A stretch of DNA of 64,000 nt from JAIXWP01 sp041391745 (GCA_041391745.1 JAWKNK010000007.1:88836-152835); one strand, 5' to 3'. Shown: positions 18,380 through 28,566, counted from the stretch's first letter. Notes: a model not told the origin generated them from the sequence alone. Program-made: numbers and translations.

Positions 18380-19312
18380 ATGGAAAGTAAGGGAAGAGTT
18401 TATTTGTTGGCTTCGATTTTCGGAGCATTGTCGGCTTTAATTGTAGTTTTCGTGAGTGGTTTTGCTTTTAATACAAAACCGTCAACACAGGAAAATCGCG
18501 ATTACATTAAGCACATCAATGAGAATTATAGAATTTATTCTCTGCCTCTCCCTGAACAAGCTGATTTTTGCAATGAAAAAATGCCACTCGAGGTTACCGA
18601 CGTAGCCGAGCGTTTGGACCGCGAGCTTTTAGTAAACTCCTACTGGCACTCCAATACATTGCTTTCTATCAAAAGATCTCGAAGATGGTTTCCTGTGATT
18701 GAACCGATTTTGAAAAAAAATGGTGTGCCAGATGATTTCAAATATTTGTCGTTGATTGAAAGTGGATTTACCAATGCAGTTTCTCCTGCTGGTGCGGTTG
18801 GTTTTTGGCAGTTTTTACCCGAAACAGCCAAACAATATGGTCTGGAAGTTAATGAGGAAGTGGACGAAAGATATCACGTAGAGAAAAGTACAGAAGCCGC
18901 TTGTGCTTATCTAAAAGATGCTTATAACAAATTCGGATCATGGACGAACGTGGCAGCGTCCTACAACATGGGAATGGGGGGTGTCTCGAAACAACAAACA
19001 AGACAAGGCGAGTCTAATTATTACGATTTGCTTTTAAACGAAGAAACTTCACGCTATTTATTCAGAATTGTAGCACTCAAAGAAATCGTGAATAATGCGG
19101 ATAAATATGGATTCGTGGTGCGCCCTTCCGACTTATACGAGCCCTATTCATTCCAACTGGTGAAGATTGATGGTCCAGTTGATGATTTTGGGATTTTTGC
19201 GAAAGAACATGGAATGAATTATAAAGAGTTTAAAATTCTGAACCCATGGTTGAGAGAAAGCTTTCTTAAGAATAAAAATAAGAAAGAGTATTTTGTCAAA
19301 GTGAAGGAGTAA
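18380..19312 (+). CDS. Lytic transglycosylase (SLT domain, MltD-like)
   Basis: 310 residues with an N-terminal membrane/signal helix. The SLT catalytic part contains KYLSLIESGFTNAVSPAGA (catalytic Glu), GFWQFLPETAKQYGL, DERYHVEKSTEAACAYLKD and VAASYNMGMGG. A C-terminal stretch (LVKIDGPVDDFGIFAKEHG) resembles a LysM-like module as in MltD proteins. It cleaves peptidoglycan glycan strands to 1,6-anhydro products. Its last 17 bases overlap the convergent CoA-transferase gene. Confidence 0.9.
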   Translation: MESKGRVYLLASIFGALSALIVVFVSGFAFNTKPSTQENRDYIKHINENYRIYSLPLPEQADFCNEKMPLEVTDVAERLDRELLVNSYWHSNTLLSIKRSRRWFPVIEPILKKNGVPDDFKYLSLIESGFTNAVSPAGAVGFWQFLPETAKQYGLEVNEEVDERYHVEKSTEAACAYLKDAYNKFGSWTNVAASYNMGMGGVSKQQTRQGESNYYDLLLNEETSRYLFRIVALKEIVNNADKYGFVVRPSDLYEPYSFQLVKIDGPVDDFGIFAKEHGMNYKEFKILNPWLRESFLKNKNKKEYFVKVKE

Positions 19313-20378
19313 TATCTTCAAAAGCAATACTTGTGACTCTCTTAGTAATTGCGCCATCTATAGTTTCGGTCAATACCATCGATTGAGCCAATTCCGTTTC
19401 GAAAATATCTTGCATCGATTTTACAAGACCTACAGGAACTAATGACTTCGTGAATTTTTGCATCCAGTATTCAGCGGTATGAAGTTTTAATTTTTCTTGA
19501 ATGTGCTGGTGCAACATCGATCTGTTTTTTACACGATCCTGGTTGTGCTTAAATGCTGCTGAGTCGGTCAAATCCTCTAATCCTAAGTCCTGCATCAGTG
19601 AATGAAATTGACGGTCACTACCAACAGCGAAAACAATCCATTTTTCATCCGAGGTCAATGCCATTTCCCCATAAGGAGCAATGTTTGGATGGAGCGAGCC
19701 TTTCCTTTCGGGAATACTTCCGTTCATTAAATAGTTGCTGGCTTGGTTGATCAAAGAGGCGAGGCCTGCACGCTCAAGTGAACATCTGTAAACTCCACCT
19801 TTTCCCGTTTTCATTCTTTGGTATAGAGCAATCAAAACTGCTTCTTTAAGCTGATGTGCAGCAAGCACATCCATCAAAGCAACAGGCATTTTTAGAGGTG
19901 TTGTTTCAGGAGTGCCGTTCATATACATAAAGCCTGTTTCAGCTTGCATCACCACGTCGTATGCAATTCTATCAGGTGATGAAGAAAAGCCTGTAATGGC
20001 AGCTTGAATCAACTTGGGGTATTTGCGGTACAATGCTTCATTTTCTAATCCGAATTTTTTATCATCCCCACTTTTGAAATTTGTCAGTAGTATGTCAGCA
20101 GTGGAAATGTAATTATGAAGCACGCTCAAATCGTCTGGATTTGAGAAATCCAATAAGACGTATTCTTTGCCATAGTTAATACTCGACCAATAGGCACTGA
20201 TAGTGGAAGATGCAGATTCACTGGAAGTTTTCCAAGTGCGCGTCACATCACCACCCAAGCGCGCATTTTCAATTTTAATAACACGCGCGCCAAGTTCTGC
20301 GAAGAACATACCAACAGAAGGTCCAGCTAAAACACTAGACGCGTCGATAACCGTTAAATCTTTGAAAACCTCTTCCAT
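19296..20378 (-). CDS. Class III CoA-transferase (CaiB/BaiF family)
   Basis: 360 residues with the family-III pattern: VIDASSVLAGPSVGMFFAELGARVIKIE cut as LAGPSVGMFFAELGA, NYGKEYVLLDF, DILLTNFKSGD, YPKLIQAAITGFSS, YDVVMQAETGFMYMNG and a catalytic-region Asp at about the expected place. These enzymes move CoA between carboxylic acids. The acid substrate cannot be told from sequence. It sits 13 bases downstream of the photolyase stop on the same strand, so it may be read with photolyase and the SDR. Confidence 0.88.
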   Translation of the reverse strand: MEEVFKDLTVIDASSVLAGPSVGMFFAELGARVIKIENARLGGDVTRTWKTSSESASSTISAYWSSINYGKEYVLLDFSNPDDLSVLHNYISTADILLTNFKSGDDKKFGLENEALYRKYPKLIQAAITGFSSSPDRIAYDVVMQAETGFMYMNGTPETTPLKMPVALMDVLAAHQLKEAVLIALYQRMKTGKGGVYRCSLERAGLASLINQASNYLMNGSIPERKGSLHPNIAPYGEMALTSDEKWIVFAVGSDRQFHSLMQDLGLEDLTDSAAFKHNQDRVKNRSMLHQHIQEKLKLHTAEYWMQKFTKSLVPVGLVKSMQDIFETELAQSMVLTETIDGAITKRVTSIAFEDITPSL

Positions 20379-20391
20379 GAGGCAAAGCTAA

Positions 20392-21699
20392 TTATTCCTG
20401 AAGTGCTTTTTTAAATGATTCTAAGCATCTATTTCTTGCAAAAGCATGATCAATGATTGGTTTGGGATAATTTGGGGTGGTGACTTCCGGCACCCATTTC
20501 TTGATATAGCGCCACTCAGGATCGAATTTTTGTGTCTGACTAGCAGGATTAAAAATTCGGAAATAAGGCGCGGCATCGCAGCCACTACCTGCAGCCCATT
20601 GCCATCCCCCAACATTGCTTGCAAGCTCAAAGTCCAATAGCTTTTCTGCGAAATAGCGTTCACCCCACCGCCAATCGATGAGCAAATGCTTGGTCAGAAA
20701 ACTTGCCACTACCATGCGAACGCGATTATGCATAAAACCCGTTTCATTCAATTCGCGCATTCCCGCATCAACAATTGGATATCCTGTTTTTCCAACTTTC
20801 CACAACTCAAATTGTTTCTCATCATTAATCCATTCAATGCGATCATAAGCTGGCTTGAATGCCTTGTCAACTGTGTGCGGAAAATGAAACATTATCATCT
20901 GATAGAAATCGCGCCAAATCAATTCGTTCAACCACTTTTCATTTTTCTTCAATCCCACTTCCACCAAATGACGAATGCTCACTGTGCCGAATCTCAAATG
21001 CAAACTCAAACGTGATGTGCCCTGTATAGATGGAATGTCGCGGGTTTCATCGTACTTCGCTACTATGGAGGTAGGTATTTCACTCGAAGGAAAATTGACG
21101 CCAGTTCTTTCAAACCCCATGGCGTCAAGAGAGATCATTTCTTCACCTTTTACTTTAGCAAAGCGGTCAAAATATTTTTCATTCGGATATGCTTTGTAGT
21201 AAAAAGGTTTTAGTTTCAATTTCCATTTTCTGCTGTAAGGAGTATATACGGTATAGGGCTTGCCATCATCCTTGAGCACTTCATCTTTTTCAAAAATGAC
21301 GTGGTCTTTTGCACCCTTAAATGGAATATTATTTTGATTTAATAATTCAGCGATTTGCCTGTCTCTCTCTTGAGCATACGGCTCATAATCACGGTTGGTC
21401 CATACCTCTTCAATGTCATAGTCCTGCACCAATTCTTTGTACACCTCTTTTGGAGTGCTGTAGAATACTTTCAAATCAGAACCCAACTTTTGCAACTCAA
21501 TTTTAAGAGCTGAAATGGTGTCATAAATGAATTCTACACGAGCATCCTTTTTGGGAAGACTATTCAAAATGTTTTTATCAAATATGAAAATGGGAAGCAC
21601 ATGATCATTGGCCTTTAATGCCCGATAAAGTCCAGCATTGTCATGAAGTCTTAAGTCGCGACGAAGCCAAAAGATGGTCGTTTTTAATTTCATATTCAA
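20392..21699 (-). CDS. Cryptochrome/DNA photolyase family protein
   Basis: 435 residues of class I photolyase type: TTIFWLRRDLRLHDNAGLY at the start, then EVWTNRDYEPYAQERD, the FAD domain with TSRLSLHLRFGTVSIRHL, LNELIWRDFYQMI, GYPIVDAGMRELNETGFMHN, WRWGERYFAEKLLDFE and WQWAAGSGCDAAPYFRIFNP. It most likely repairs UV-made cyclobutane dimers using blue light. The start overlaps the stop of the SDR gene by 4 bases. ATG 21693 is an alternative start two codons in. Confidence 0.93.
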   Translation of the reverse strand: MNMKLKTTIFWLRRDLRLHDNAGLYRALKANDHVLPIFIFDKNILNSLPKKDARVEFIYDTISALKIELQKLGSDLKVFYSTPKEVYKELVQDYDIEEVWTNRDYEPYAQERDRQIAELLNQNNIPFKGAKDHVIFEKDEVLKDDGKPYTVYTPYSRKWKLKLKPFYYKAYPNEKYFDRFAKVKGEEMISLDAMGFERTGVNFPSSEIPTSIVAKYDETRDIPSIQGTSRLSLHLRFGTVSIRHLVEVGLKKNEKWLNELIWRDFYQMIMFHFPHTVDKAFKPAYDRIEWINDEKQFELWKVGKTGYPIVDAGMRELNETGFMHNRVRMVVASFLTKHLLIDWRWGERYFAEKLLDFELASNVGGWQWAAGSGCDAAPYFRIFNPASQTQKFDPEWRYIKKWVPEVTTPNYPKPIIDHAFARNRCLESFKKALQE

Positions 21700-22592
21700 T
21701 TTGCAATTTGAGAGAAGGCTTGATCGATGTTGAAATATTCAAATCGAAATCCTGTACCTACTATTTTTTGTGAAGATAGATTTTGACTTTCCAAAAGCAT
21801 ACTACTCATTTCTCCTAAAACCAGTTTTAAAACAAATGCGGGAACTGCAGGAAGAAAGAAGGGCTTTTTTAGGGCAGTAGCAAGCGACTTGGAAAATGTG
21901 TAATTGGTCACAGGTGCCGGCGAACAAGCGTTATAAATTCCATTCAACTGTTGATCGATACAATGAATATACATCTTGGCTAAATCGTCAATATGAATCC
22001 AACTCATCATTTGCCTTCCTGTGCCTAATGCACTCCCCAGGCCCCATTTGAAAAGCGGCAACAGCTTCGCCAACGCGCCTCCTTTTTTGCTCAATACAAC
22101 ACTTACTCGAAGTATGCACAGCTTTGATTTACTACCAATTTGCTCGGCACTTTGTTCCCATTTTTGCGAAAGTTCTGATAAAAAACCCGAACCTGCAGTA
22201 GCATTTTCTTCTTGCTGCATTTGTGATGAAGGATAGTAACCACTGGCACTTGTACTCACAAGTATTCGAGGAGCCACATCTAAGGACCTCATCGTTTGAA
22301 CTAATAATTGAGTACTCTCGAGTCTACTTTCAACTATCTTCTTTTTATTATCAGATGTCCATCTATTTGAAACGTTGTAGCCCGCAAGATTTATAGCTGC
22401 ATCCGCACCTTCTATTGACAACTTATCCAATATTGATTTCGATGGATTCCAATAGACATGCGTCAATCCCTTCATGTTCGAAGTTAGATCTTTTTGCGTA
22501 GTAAGATTAATCACTTCATCTCCTCGTTCAAGCAGCAGTTGTGTTATTCTTGTGCCCACGAGTCCGCTTCCTCCTGTGATAATTACTTTCAT
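21696..22592 (-). CDS. TIGR01777 family SDR epimerase (YfcH-like)
   Basis: 298 residues with the NAD(P) Rossmann motif ITGGSGLVGTRITQLLLE, then AAINLAGYNVSNRWTSDNKKK, LVSTSASGYYPS, LCILRVSVVLSKKGGALAKL, SWIHIDDLAKM and GIYNACSPAPVTN. This is the YfcH/SulA-like family, whose role is not established. It is translationally coupled to the photolyase (4-base overlap). The same pairing is common in other phyla, which suggests a shared role in light or DNA-damage response. Confidence 0.9.
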   Translation of the reverse strand: MKVIITGGSGLVGTRITQLLLERGDEVINLTTQKDLTSNMKGLTHVYWNPSKSILDKLSIEGADAAINLAGYNVSNRWTSDNKKKIVESRLESTQLLVQTMRSLDVAPRILVSTSASGYYPSSQMQQEENATAGSGFLSELSQKWEQSAEQIGSKSKLCILRVSVVLSKKGGALAKLLPLFKWGLGSALGTGRQMMSWIHIDDLAKMYIHCIDQQLNGIYNACSPAPVTNYTFSKSLATALKKPFFLPAVPAFVLKLVLGEMSSMLLESQNLSSQKIVGTGFRFEYFNIDQAFSQIAN

Positions 22593-22653
22593 AATATTTT
22601 AACCAATAAGTACTAAAATGGTTCATTCACAAAAATGAGCCATATTTGTACCT

Positions 22654-24294
22654 ATGAAGCCATTCTTTATCACCTTATTAACACTTTTGTTTGGAGGCCA
22701 GCTCTTCTCTCAGACTCCTTGCGAGAGTGGTATGATCGACGTTTATCCTTGTCAGAATATTGATTACTGGTCATACATCCCACCTGAAAATTACGGCGGA
22801 GGAACTACGAATGAAGTTTGGGGATGGACTGATCCTTTAGACGGAATGGAATATATCTTATTGGGCAAGTCAAATGGTGTTGGATTTTTTAGGCTGGAAG
22901 ATCCAGCGAATCCACTATTTCTAGGAACGCTTCCTACTCATACCGTAAATTCTTTGTGGCGTACACTGCGCACTTATAATAATTACATGTTTGTGGGAAG
23001 TGAAGCAAATGGTCATGGCCTTCAAGTATTCGATCTTACAAAGTTGAGAGATGTTGCGAACCCACCAATGACGTTTGCTGAGGACGCATATTACGCTGGA
23101 TTTGGTCGCTGTCACACCTTAGCGATTCACGAAGAAACTGGAATGCTTTACGCTTGTGGAACAAACACTTTTAGTGGCGGACTTCATATCGTAAATATCA
23201 ATGACCCTCTCAATCCGGTGATTGCTGGAGGTTACAGTTTGGATGGATATACACATGAAGCTCAGGTAGTAACATACACAGGTCCTGATAATGATTATGC
23301 AAATGATGTTATTGTATTTTGTTATAATGGAAACAATCCCGCCAATCTCACTATTGTGAAAACAACGGACCCGACAGACGCTACAACAGTGAGTATAACA
23401 GGATACCCGAATAGCAGCTATTGCCACCAAGGTTGGATCACTCCAGATAGCAGATATCTTTTAATGGATGATGAGTTGGATGAATACAATGCCATTGTTC
23501 CATATACAAGAACGCTTATTTGGAATATTGAGGATTTAGATAATCCATTGTACTTAGGCGATCACATGTCCGAAAGCACCGCCATAGATCATAATCAATA
23601 TGTATTAGGAAATCTCGATTTTCAAAGCAACTACACTGCTGGACTTCGAGTGCTTGATATCTCAGGTATTGAAGAACTGAGCTTGGAGGAAGTGGCCTAT
23701 TTCGATCATTATCCAAGCGACGACAGTCCGACGTTTAATGGCACATGGATGCATTATCCTTACTTTGAAAGTGGCATTGTGCCTGTCGGAGATATTTATC
23801 AAGGTCTATTTATTTTACAGCCCAATTTTCTTCATGCTTCTAATTATGAAATTGATTTGCCATTAAATCAAACTGTAAGTGTACAATTGAACTACGCGCA
23901 AGGTTGGTCTGGGCCTATTCAAAATGTAATTACCGGTGATGTTTCTTCTGTGGATGCATCACTTCAATTTACCACCATAGAGAATGTTCCAGCTTCCAAC
24001 TACTTGAACTTATCTACCAATGAAAATACGCTCGTTGGAGATTATGAGATTACGATTTCTGGGGCAGGAGCACATTTCGAATATGCACGTACTATTGTGA
24101 TACACGTCATTCCTGAAGTGAGTTACTGTGCAGATTTAAATAATGATGGAGTAGTAGGTGCTGCCGATTTAATTCTATTCAATGAGAATTGGTCATGCTC
24201 AGGTTCATGTGTCGGAGATATCAATCAAGACGGAGAAGTTTCAATTGAAGACTTTCTAATTCTTATTGGACAGTATTCAGAAACGTGCAATTAA
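22654..24294 (+). CDS. Choice-of-anchor B family secreted protein with dockerin-like C-terminus
   Basis: 546 residues with a signal peptide ending LFSQ. The body has LVIVD-type beta-propeller repeats (LFLGTLPTHTVNSLWR, LQVFDLTKLRD, GLHIVNINDPLNPVIAGG, GLRVLDISGIEELSLEEV) and the family hallmark FNGTWMHYPYFESGIVPVGD. The last 60 residues hold two Ca-binding-like loops, DLNNDGVVGAADL and DINQDGEVSIEDF, each with nearby Cys residues. The tail is thus dockerin-like and not a T9SS domain. A near-consensus box (CATATTTG, ending 9 bases before the ATG) would give a very short leader. The function of the family is unknown. Confidence 0.88.
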   Translation: MKPFFITLLTLLFGGQLFSQTPCESGMIDVYPCQNIDYWSYIPPENYGGGTTNEVWGWTDPLDGMEYILLGKSNGVGFFRLEDPANPLFLGTLPTHTVNSLWRTLRTYNNYMFVGSEANGHGLQVFDLTKLRDVANPPMTFAEDAYYAGFGRCHTLAIHEETGMLYACGTNTFSGGLHIVNINDPLNPVIAGGYSLDGYTHEAQVVTYTGPDNDYANDVIVFCYNGNNPANLTIVKTTDPTDATTVSITGYPNSSYCHQGWITPDSRYLLMDDELDEYNAIVPYTRTLIWNIEDLDNPLYLGDHMSESTAIDHNQYVLGNLDFQSNYTAGLRVLDISGIEELSLEEVAYFDHYPSDDSPTFNGTWMHYPYFESGIVPVGDIYQGLFILQPNFLHASNYEIDLPLNQTVSVQLNYAQGWSGPIQNVITGDVSSVDASLQFTTIENVPASNYLNLSTNENTLVGDYEITISGAGAHFEYARTIVIHVIPEVSYCADLNNDGVVGAADLILFNENWSCSGSCVGDINQDGEVSIEDFLILIGQYSETCN

Positions 24295-26156
24295 TCTGAG
24301 GCTTCCATTTTTAACTGACGGTCGTACATCTTCGCATAAGAGCCGCCTGCTGCAAGAAGCTCGGTATGGTTTCCAGATTCAATTACTCTTCCTTCATCCA
24401 ACACAATGATGTGATCAGCATTTTTAATGCTCGAAATTCGGTGTGAAATAATCAGGCTCGTCTTTCCTTCCATGATTCGGTCTAACGCTTGAAGGATGTG
24501 CTCTTCGGTTTCAGTATCCACTGCAGATAAACAGTCATCAAAAATGAGTATTGAAGGGTTTTTGGCTATAGCTCTCGCTATGGATACACGTTGTTTTTGA
24601 CCTCCCGATAGGTTGATGCCACGCTCTCCAAGTAGCGTTTCAAACTTATTGGGAAACTCTACAATATTGTCATATACATCTGCATCTTTCGCTGCCTGCT
24701 CAGTCTCCACTTCACTCAATTCATTTACCCCAAATGCTATGTTGTTTTTAATGGATTCAGAAAATAGAAATACCTCTTGAGGTACGTAACCTATGTTCTC
24801 ACGGATACTATGAAGGTTGAGTTTTTTTACATCGACTCCGTCAATCAAAACTTTACCGTTTGAAGGGTCGAAGAGTCGCAATACCAATTGAGCAACTGTT
24901 GATTTTCCACTTCCTGTGCGACCTACAATGCCAAGGCGTTTTCCTTTTTCTACCTTAAATGAAACATTTTTCAATGCAGCCACATTGGTGTCCGGATAGG
25001 TAAAACTAACATCCTTAAATTCTACTTCTCCATACACCGAATGTTCATTCGGTTCGGTGTTTTTAATCTCGGGCTTGGTATGTAAAAATTCATTGATTCT
25101 TTTTTGACTAGCCTCAGCTTTTTGAACCAAGCTCGTTACCCATCCCACTGCTACGAATGGCCATGTCAACTGATTGACGTAGAAAATAAATTGCACAATT
25201 ACACCGTATGTCAACTTTCCTTCAATCACTTTGTTTGCACCAATATATACGGTTAATATGGTGGAAACTCCTACAAGAATTGCGATTACAGGCATGAGTA
25301 ACGCATCTGCTTTTACCAACTCCAATTGTTTGGCTTTGTAGTCGTCGCTTTCCTTATCAAATTCGTTTGTAAAATATTTCTCTCTGGAGAAAGCTTTTAA
25401 AACACGGATTCCACTGATGGTTTCTTGAACCATGGTGGAAAGTTTAGATTGTTGCTTTTGAACGCGGTCTGTTCTTCTATTGATAATTGTGCTCACATAG
25501 AAGATCATGATAAGCATAAAGGGAAGCGGCGATAAGGTGTAGAATGTCAATTCCGAATCGATGCGTATCATCACTGTTACACACATTACCACAAGTATCA
25601 ACAAGTTGATGGTGTACATCACGGCGGGCCCCAAATACATTCTCACCCGATTCACATCTTCGCTGATGCGATTCATCAAATCTCCAGTGCGGTTTCTTTT
25701 GTAAAATGAAGCATCGAGCTTTTGGTATTGCTCATAGATTTCATTTTTCAAATCGTATTCTATGTACCGCGACATTACGATAATAGTTTGTCGCTGGAAG
25801 AATAGAAAAATGCCTTTGATTACAAAGAACACGATATACGCAAGCGCAAGAATCAATGCAATTCGAGTAATAGTACTCGCATAGTCGGATGCATGAAGTG
25901 TCGTTTTTTTATCTATTCCTCCGGTAATAAAATCGAGAAGCTGAAAGCTTCCAGGAGTGTCCACTTGAACGTCTTTTCCGGTGCTTTTAATTTCTTGCAC
26001 ACCTTTTATACTCTCAGCCAAAAAGTCAATACCGTCGCCTATGATGACCGGAGCGTAAACATTAAAAACATTTGCAAGAAGAATAAATAATATACCCATG
26101 AAAAACCTACCGCGGTATTTCCAAAAGTATTTATTTAGGTATCTTAAATTCCTCAT
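24291..26156 (-). CDS. ABC transporter, fused permease and ATPase (MsbA-like)
   Basis: 621 residues. The N-terminal transmembrane domain has six helices (residues about 15-340). The ATPase carries Walker A VGRTGSGKSTVAQ, Q-loop IGYVPQEVFLFSE, signature LSGGQKQRVSIARA, Walker B SILIFDDCLSAVD and the H-loop IISHRIS. It is a half-exporter that works as a homodimer or heterodimer; lipid, peptide or drug export are all possible. Its ATG overlaps the TonB-receptor stop (TAATG), which is an unusual direct coupling. Its stop overlaps the convergent anchor-B stop by 4 bases. Confidence 0.93.
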   Translation of the reverse strand: MRNLRYLNKYFWKYRGRFFMGILFILLANVFNVYAPVIIGDGIDFLAESIKGVQEIKSTGKDVQVDTPGSFQLLDFITGGIDKKTTLHASDYASTITRIALILALAYIVFFVIKGIFLFFQRQTIIVMSRYIEYDLKNEIYEQYQKLDASFYKRNRTGDLMNRISEDVNRVRMYLGPAVMYTINLLILVVMCVTVMIRIDSELTFYTLSPLPFMLIMIFYVSTIINRRTDRVQKQQSKLSTMVQETISGIRVLKAFSREKYFTNEFDKESDDYKAKQLELVKADALLMPVIAILVGVSTILTVYIGANKVIEGKLTYGVIVQFIFYVNQLTWPFVAVGWVTSLVQKAEASQKRINEFLHTKPEIKNTEPNEHSVYGEVEFKDVSFTYPDTNVAALKNVSFKVEKGKRLGIVGRTGSGKSTVAQLVLRLFDPSNGKVLIDGVDVKKLNLHSIRENIGYVPQEVFLFSESIKNNIAFGVNELSEVETEQAAKDADVYDNIVEFPNKFETLLGERGINLSGGQKQRVSIARAIAKNPSILIFDDCLSAVDTETEEHILQALDRIMEGKTSLIISHRISSIKNADHIIVLDEGRVIESGNHTELLAAGGSYAKMYDRQLKMEASD

Positions 26157-28540
26157 TAAAACTTAAAGTTCCACGTCACACTTGGTAATATTGGGAATAA
26201 GCTCACTTGGTATGCCTTGATTTGAAGCGTACCATTTTGAACATTTCCATCATTGCCGAAATAAATGAAATATGGATTTTTTCTATTGTATAAATTATAA
26301 ATCGAGAAGTTCCAATTGCTTTCGAACTTCTTGTTTTTTTGCTTCTCTGGTTTCGGATAAAGTGTACATGAGATGTCTGCACGGTGATATGGAGCCATTC
26401 TAAAACTATTTCGAGCACCATAGACATCGACCACTCTGTTTTCAAATATGTACCTTTCAACGGGAAGCGTAATTGCATTGCCTGTACCATAAACGAATAC
26501 AGCACCAATCTCAACTCGCGGACTAAGCTTAAATGTACTTACAATGCTGATGTCGTGACGGCGATCCCAACGAGATGGATACCAATCTCCATTGTTGATC
26601 TGATCTAGTCTTCTTTCGGTTTTCGACCATGTATAACCTATCCAACCTTGCCAAGTTCCGATTCTTTTCTTTACAAAAAGTTCGGCACCATAACTTCTGC
26701 CAATACCGAAGACCAACAAATTATCGATATTGTCATTCACTGTCTGTTGAGGTTGCGCTCCTTCTTTGTATTCCGAAACATTTTTCATGTTTTTATAATA
26801 CACTTCCAAGCTCGACTCGAGCATATCGTCAAGGAAATTTCGGAAATAACCAATGCTCCATTGCTGCCCAAACTGCGGCTTCAGAACATCTGTGCTTGGC
26901 AACCAAACATCAGTAGGAAGAGAAGTAGGGCTTAAGCTTGTCAAGTGGATGTATTGGAAGTTGCGCATATAGCCTCCCTTAATACTTGAATGCTTATCTA
27001 CCGTCCATCTAAAATTGATGCGAGGTTCGAACCCTGCGTAGTTAGCCACTTTTTCACCATTACCATAATGAGTTTCAAGCGGTGGCAGTGTTTGCCCGAA
27101 TCCAGTCGAACCTTGAGGAGTAAATCGTGTGAATGGACCAACATGAAGGAAATAGGAATAGCGCACACCTGCATTCACCTTTAATTTTTCAGTAACATCA
27201 AATTCATCCAATACATACCCCGCCACCTCGTGCGAAAACAATTTGATTTTTGGACCGGTATCAAATTCGGTATCGCCGCTTTTAGCATAAACACTATTGG
27301 GCGTAAAAATGTGGTAGGTATAATCCACTCCCCATTTCAAACTGTGTCTGTAATTCGGATAATAATTCCACTGCACTTTTGCTCCCCAGTCGCGTATTCC
27401 ACTGTTCAGCGCAAATTCAAATTGCTCTTGAGCACCTTCAAATGAAAACTTATAGTCGGTGAAAGTAGCTATCGTATTCATGAACAGTTTATCTGAAATA
27501 ATACGATTCCATCGCACGGTTCCAGTGGCATTCCCCCAAGGAATGCGAGTGCTGAAACCTGAGTTTTCACTGCTGAACCCAAAAACATCTCTTCCGAAAT
27601 AACCACTCAAAAAAACTTGATCTTTTTTAGAAATGCGGTAATTCACTTTTGCATTTAGATCGTAGAAGTAATATCCTGAACCACTCAGAGGAGAATCTTT
27701 ATTGATGAAAGGTTTCATCAATAAATCGATATAGGTTCTGCGCGCGCTAATGATAAATGAACTGGTATCTTTCTTAATTGGTCCTTCCAAAGTCAGACGC
27801 GAAGAAATCAATCCGATTCCCCCCTCACCATGAAATTCTTTGTTGTTACCTTCTTTTAAAGAAATATCGAGTACGGATGCAAGTCGGCCACCAAAGTTGG
27901 CAGGAACACCACCTTTCGTTAGCTCCAGATTTTTTACCGCATCGGCGTTGAAAACAGAGAAGAATCCAAATAGGTGACTCGCATTATAAACGGTTGCATT
28001 GTCAAGCAGTATGAGATTTTGATCCACACCACCGCCACGCACATAAAAACCAGCATTTCCCTCTCCGGAGCTTTGAACTCCAGGAAGAAGGGTAATTGTT
28101 TTTAGAATATCAATTTCTCCAAGAAGTACGGGCAGCTTTTTTATTTGATCAACATCCAAGGCAATCTTTCCAACGTCTGTGCTTTCCGTGTTTCTGCTTT
28201 TATCCGCTGTGATTTCAACTGCTTCGAATGTTTTGATATTGGTGGATAAAGCAATGTCGATGCGCTGATTTTGATTGAGATCTATCTCTTTCGTTTGACT
28301 GACATAACCTAGAAATGAAAACTCTATAGAATATTTACCAGAGGGCAGCGTTAACGAGTAGAATCCATAAATATTGGCCACTGTGCCTTTATTTATTGGA
28401 GTAGCCTTTACAACGGCACCAGGTATGGTTTCTCCCGTTTCGGCATCTTTAATTTCTCCACTAATTGTAAAATTGGATTGTGAGGATCCAATGAAGGGCA
28501 AGAGTAAAGCGATAAATACTAATAGTCTCGAAAATCTCAT
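26156..28540 (-). CDS. TonB-dependent receptor with carboxypeptidase-like N-domain
   Basis: About 794 residues with a signal peptide (MRFSRLLVFIALLLPFIGSS). A CarboxypepD_reg-like domain (ISGEIKDAETGETIPGAVV, residues about 25-105) is followed by the plug (VGKIALDVDQIKKLPVLLG, LLPGVQSSGEGNAGFYVRG, LLDNATVYNASHLFGFFSVF) and a 22-strand-type outer-membrane barrel. Such receptors import large ligands with TonB energy. No SusD partner is adjacent, so glycan uptake is not implied. The ligand is unknown. ATG 28540 fits the signal peptide; an upstream extension to 28576 does not. Confidence 0.92.
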   Translation of the reverse strand: MRFSRLLVFIALLLPFIGSSQSNFTISGEIKDAETGETIPGAVVKATPINKGTVANIYGFYSLTLPSGKYSIEFSFLGYVSQTKEIDLNQNQRIDIALSTNIKTFEAVEITADKSRNTESTDVGKIALDVDQIKKLPVLLGEIDILKTITLLPGVQSSGEGNAGFYVRGGGVDQNLILLDNATVYNASHLFGFFSVFNADAVKNLELTKGGVPANFGGRLASVLDISLKEGNNKEFHGEGGIGLISSRLTLEGPIKKDTSSFIISARRTYIDLLMKPFINKDSPLSGSGYYFYDLNAKVNYRISKKDQVFLSGYFGRDVFGFSSENSGFSTRIPWGNATGTVRWNRIISDKLFMNTIATFTDYKFSFEGAQEQFEFALNSGIRDWGAKVQWNYYPNYRHSLKWGVDYTYHIFTPNSVYAKSGDTEFDTGPKIKLFSHEVAGYVLDEFDVTEKLKVNAGVRYSYFLHVGPFTRFTPQGSTGFGQTLPPLETHYGNGEKVANYAGFEPRINFRWTVDKHSSIKGGYMRNFQYIHLTSLSPTSLPTDVWLPSTDVLKPQFGQQWSIGYFRNFLDDMLESSLEVYYKNMKNVSEYKEGAQPQQTVNDNIDNLLVFGIGRSYGAELFVKKRIGTWQGWIGYTWSKTERRLDQINNGDWYPSRWDRRHDISIVSTFKLSPRVEIGAVFVYGTGNAITLPVERYIFENRVVDVYGARNSFRMAPYHRADISCTLYPKPEKQKNKKFESNWNFSIYNLYNRKNPYFIYFGNDGNVQNGTLQIKAYQVSLFPILPSVTWNFKF

Positions 28541-28558
28541 TTCTATAATGTTTCGCCG

Positions 28559-28566
28559 CAAAAGTA
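28559..28566 (-). promoter_or_regulatory. Candidate -7 element for the TonB receptor operon
   Basis: TACTTTTG on the minus strand matches TAnnTTTG, 18 bases before the ATG. No convincing TTG -33 element lies at the usual distance, so this is a partial promoter match. Confidence 0.35.

Noticed and set aside
22593..22653. Dyad-like operator upstream of the photolyase operon
   Set aside because: Only one imperfect half-arm (TTGGTTAA) was seen; no inverted partner at 14-base spacing.
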